Below are positions 6,417-6,466 of a DNA stretch of 6,466 nt, piece after piece. This DNA comes from Lachnospiraceae bacterium (lineage in GTDB: Bacteria > Bacillota > Clostridia > Lachnospirales > Lachnospiraceae): the NCBI GenBank assembly GCA_017958465.1, contig JAGDCQ010000215.1:1-6466 (forward strand), given 5' to 3'. Position numbers and translations under genes: made by a program. The notes under the pieces are model-generated. The model saw nothing but the letters and a program-made list of their open reading frames with translations, searched no databases and was not told the DNA's origin. Position 1 is the first letter of the stretch; every line of letters starts with the position of its first letter.

Positions 6417-6466
6417 TTGGTCTTCTCCCATGCGATGCCGGAATCATATGACATATCCCCGTGAAG
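6413..6466 (-). CDS. C-terminal end of an upstream gene, cut by the window edge
   Basis: Reading leftward from base 6466, one frame is open through 17 codons (LHGDMSYDSGIAWEKTK) and ends in TGA at 6415-6413. That stop overlaps the preferred bPH start by the sequence ATGA, the classic arrangement of translationally coupled genes. The fragment is too short to identify. Support comes from the overlap geometry and the plausible protein-like tail; one open frame over 54 bases could also occur by chance. If real, the upstream gene, the bPH gene and the sensor kinase form one operon whose promoter lies outside the window. Confidence 0.45.
   Translation of the reverse strand, partial: LHGDMSYDSGIAWEKTK
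6424..6429 (-). promoter_or_regulatory. Ribosome binding site that decides the bPH start
   Basis: The minus strand reads GGGAG at 6429-6425, 8 nt before the ATG at 6416-6414. The same bases make up the codons directly after the alternative ATG at 6431, so they cannot serve that start. The 35 nt upstream of 6431 contain no purine-rich Shine-Dalgarno sequence at suitable spacing. This places initiation at 6416. Confidence 0.7.

Noticed and set aside
6443..6448. TATGAT on the minus strand as a promoter for the bPH gene
   Set aside because: The -35 position would lie outside the window, and the bases fit better as codons of an upstream gene that overlaps the bPH start.

Overview
The window is a compact, single-direction stretch. 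Every gene I can support lies on the minus strand, so transcription runs from right to left. The proteins point to a Clostridia-type Firmicute, most plausibly Lachnospiraceae. The signs are a Corynebacterium/Clostridia-type meso-diaminopimelate dehydrogenase, a roughly 530-residue FGGY kinase of a kind I recall from Lachnospiraceae genomes, GGAG-type ribosome binding sites, and an AT-rich intergenic region beside moderate-GC genes. This assignment comes from family resemblance, not from a marker gene.

In transcriptional order the layout is: (1) the last codons of an unidentified gene at the right edge, whose TGA appears to overlap the next start as ATGA (about 6413-6466); (2) a small bacterial PH-domain (bPH_1/YvbH-like) protein, best started at 6416, not 6431; (3) after 37 bp, a membrane-embedded hybrid histidine kinase with seven hydrophobic segments, HisKA, HATPase and a C-terminal receiver (4100-6001); (4) after 78 bp, meso-diaminopimelate dehydrogenase (3038-4021); (5) after 69 bp, an FGGY-family carbohydrate kinase (1370-2968); (6) after only 3 bp, an orphan lipoprotein (257-1366). 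The last 256 bp on the left hold no convincing protein gene. They do carry a leftward extended -10 promoter and a perfect 12-bp hairpin with a U-tract, together outlining a transcript of about 95 nt or a leader for a gene outside the window.

Functionally, the right half looks like a signalling unit (PH protein plus hybrid sensor kinase). The left half is metabolic and envelope-related: one-step reductive amination to meso-DAP for lysine and peptidoglycan, then a sugar kinase tightly linked to a secreted lipoprotein. The short gaps and lack of strong terminators between genes allow one long transcript, but a weak promoter candidate before the sugar kinase suggests it and the lipoprotein may also be transcribed separately. 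I see no CRISPR array, tRNA, rRNA, insertion sequence or phage gene, and no clear new multi-gene system. The most interesting items are the small-RNA/leader candidate at the left edge, the uncharacterised lipoprotein coupled to the sugar kinase, and the corrected PH-protein start with its overlapping upstream gene.
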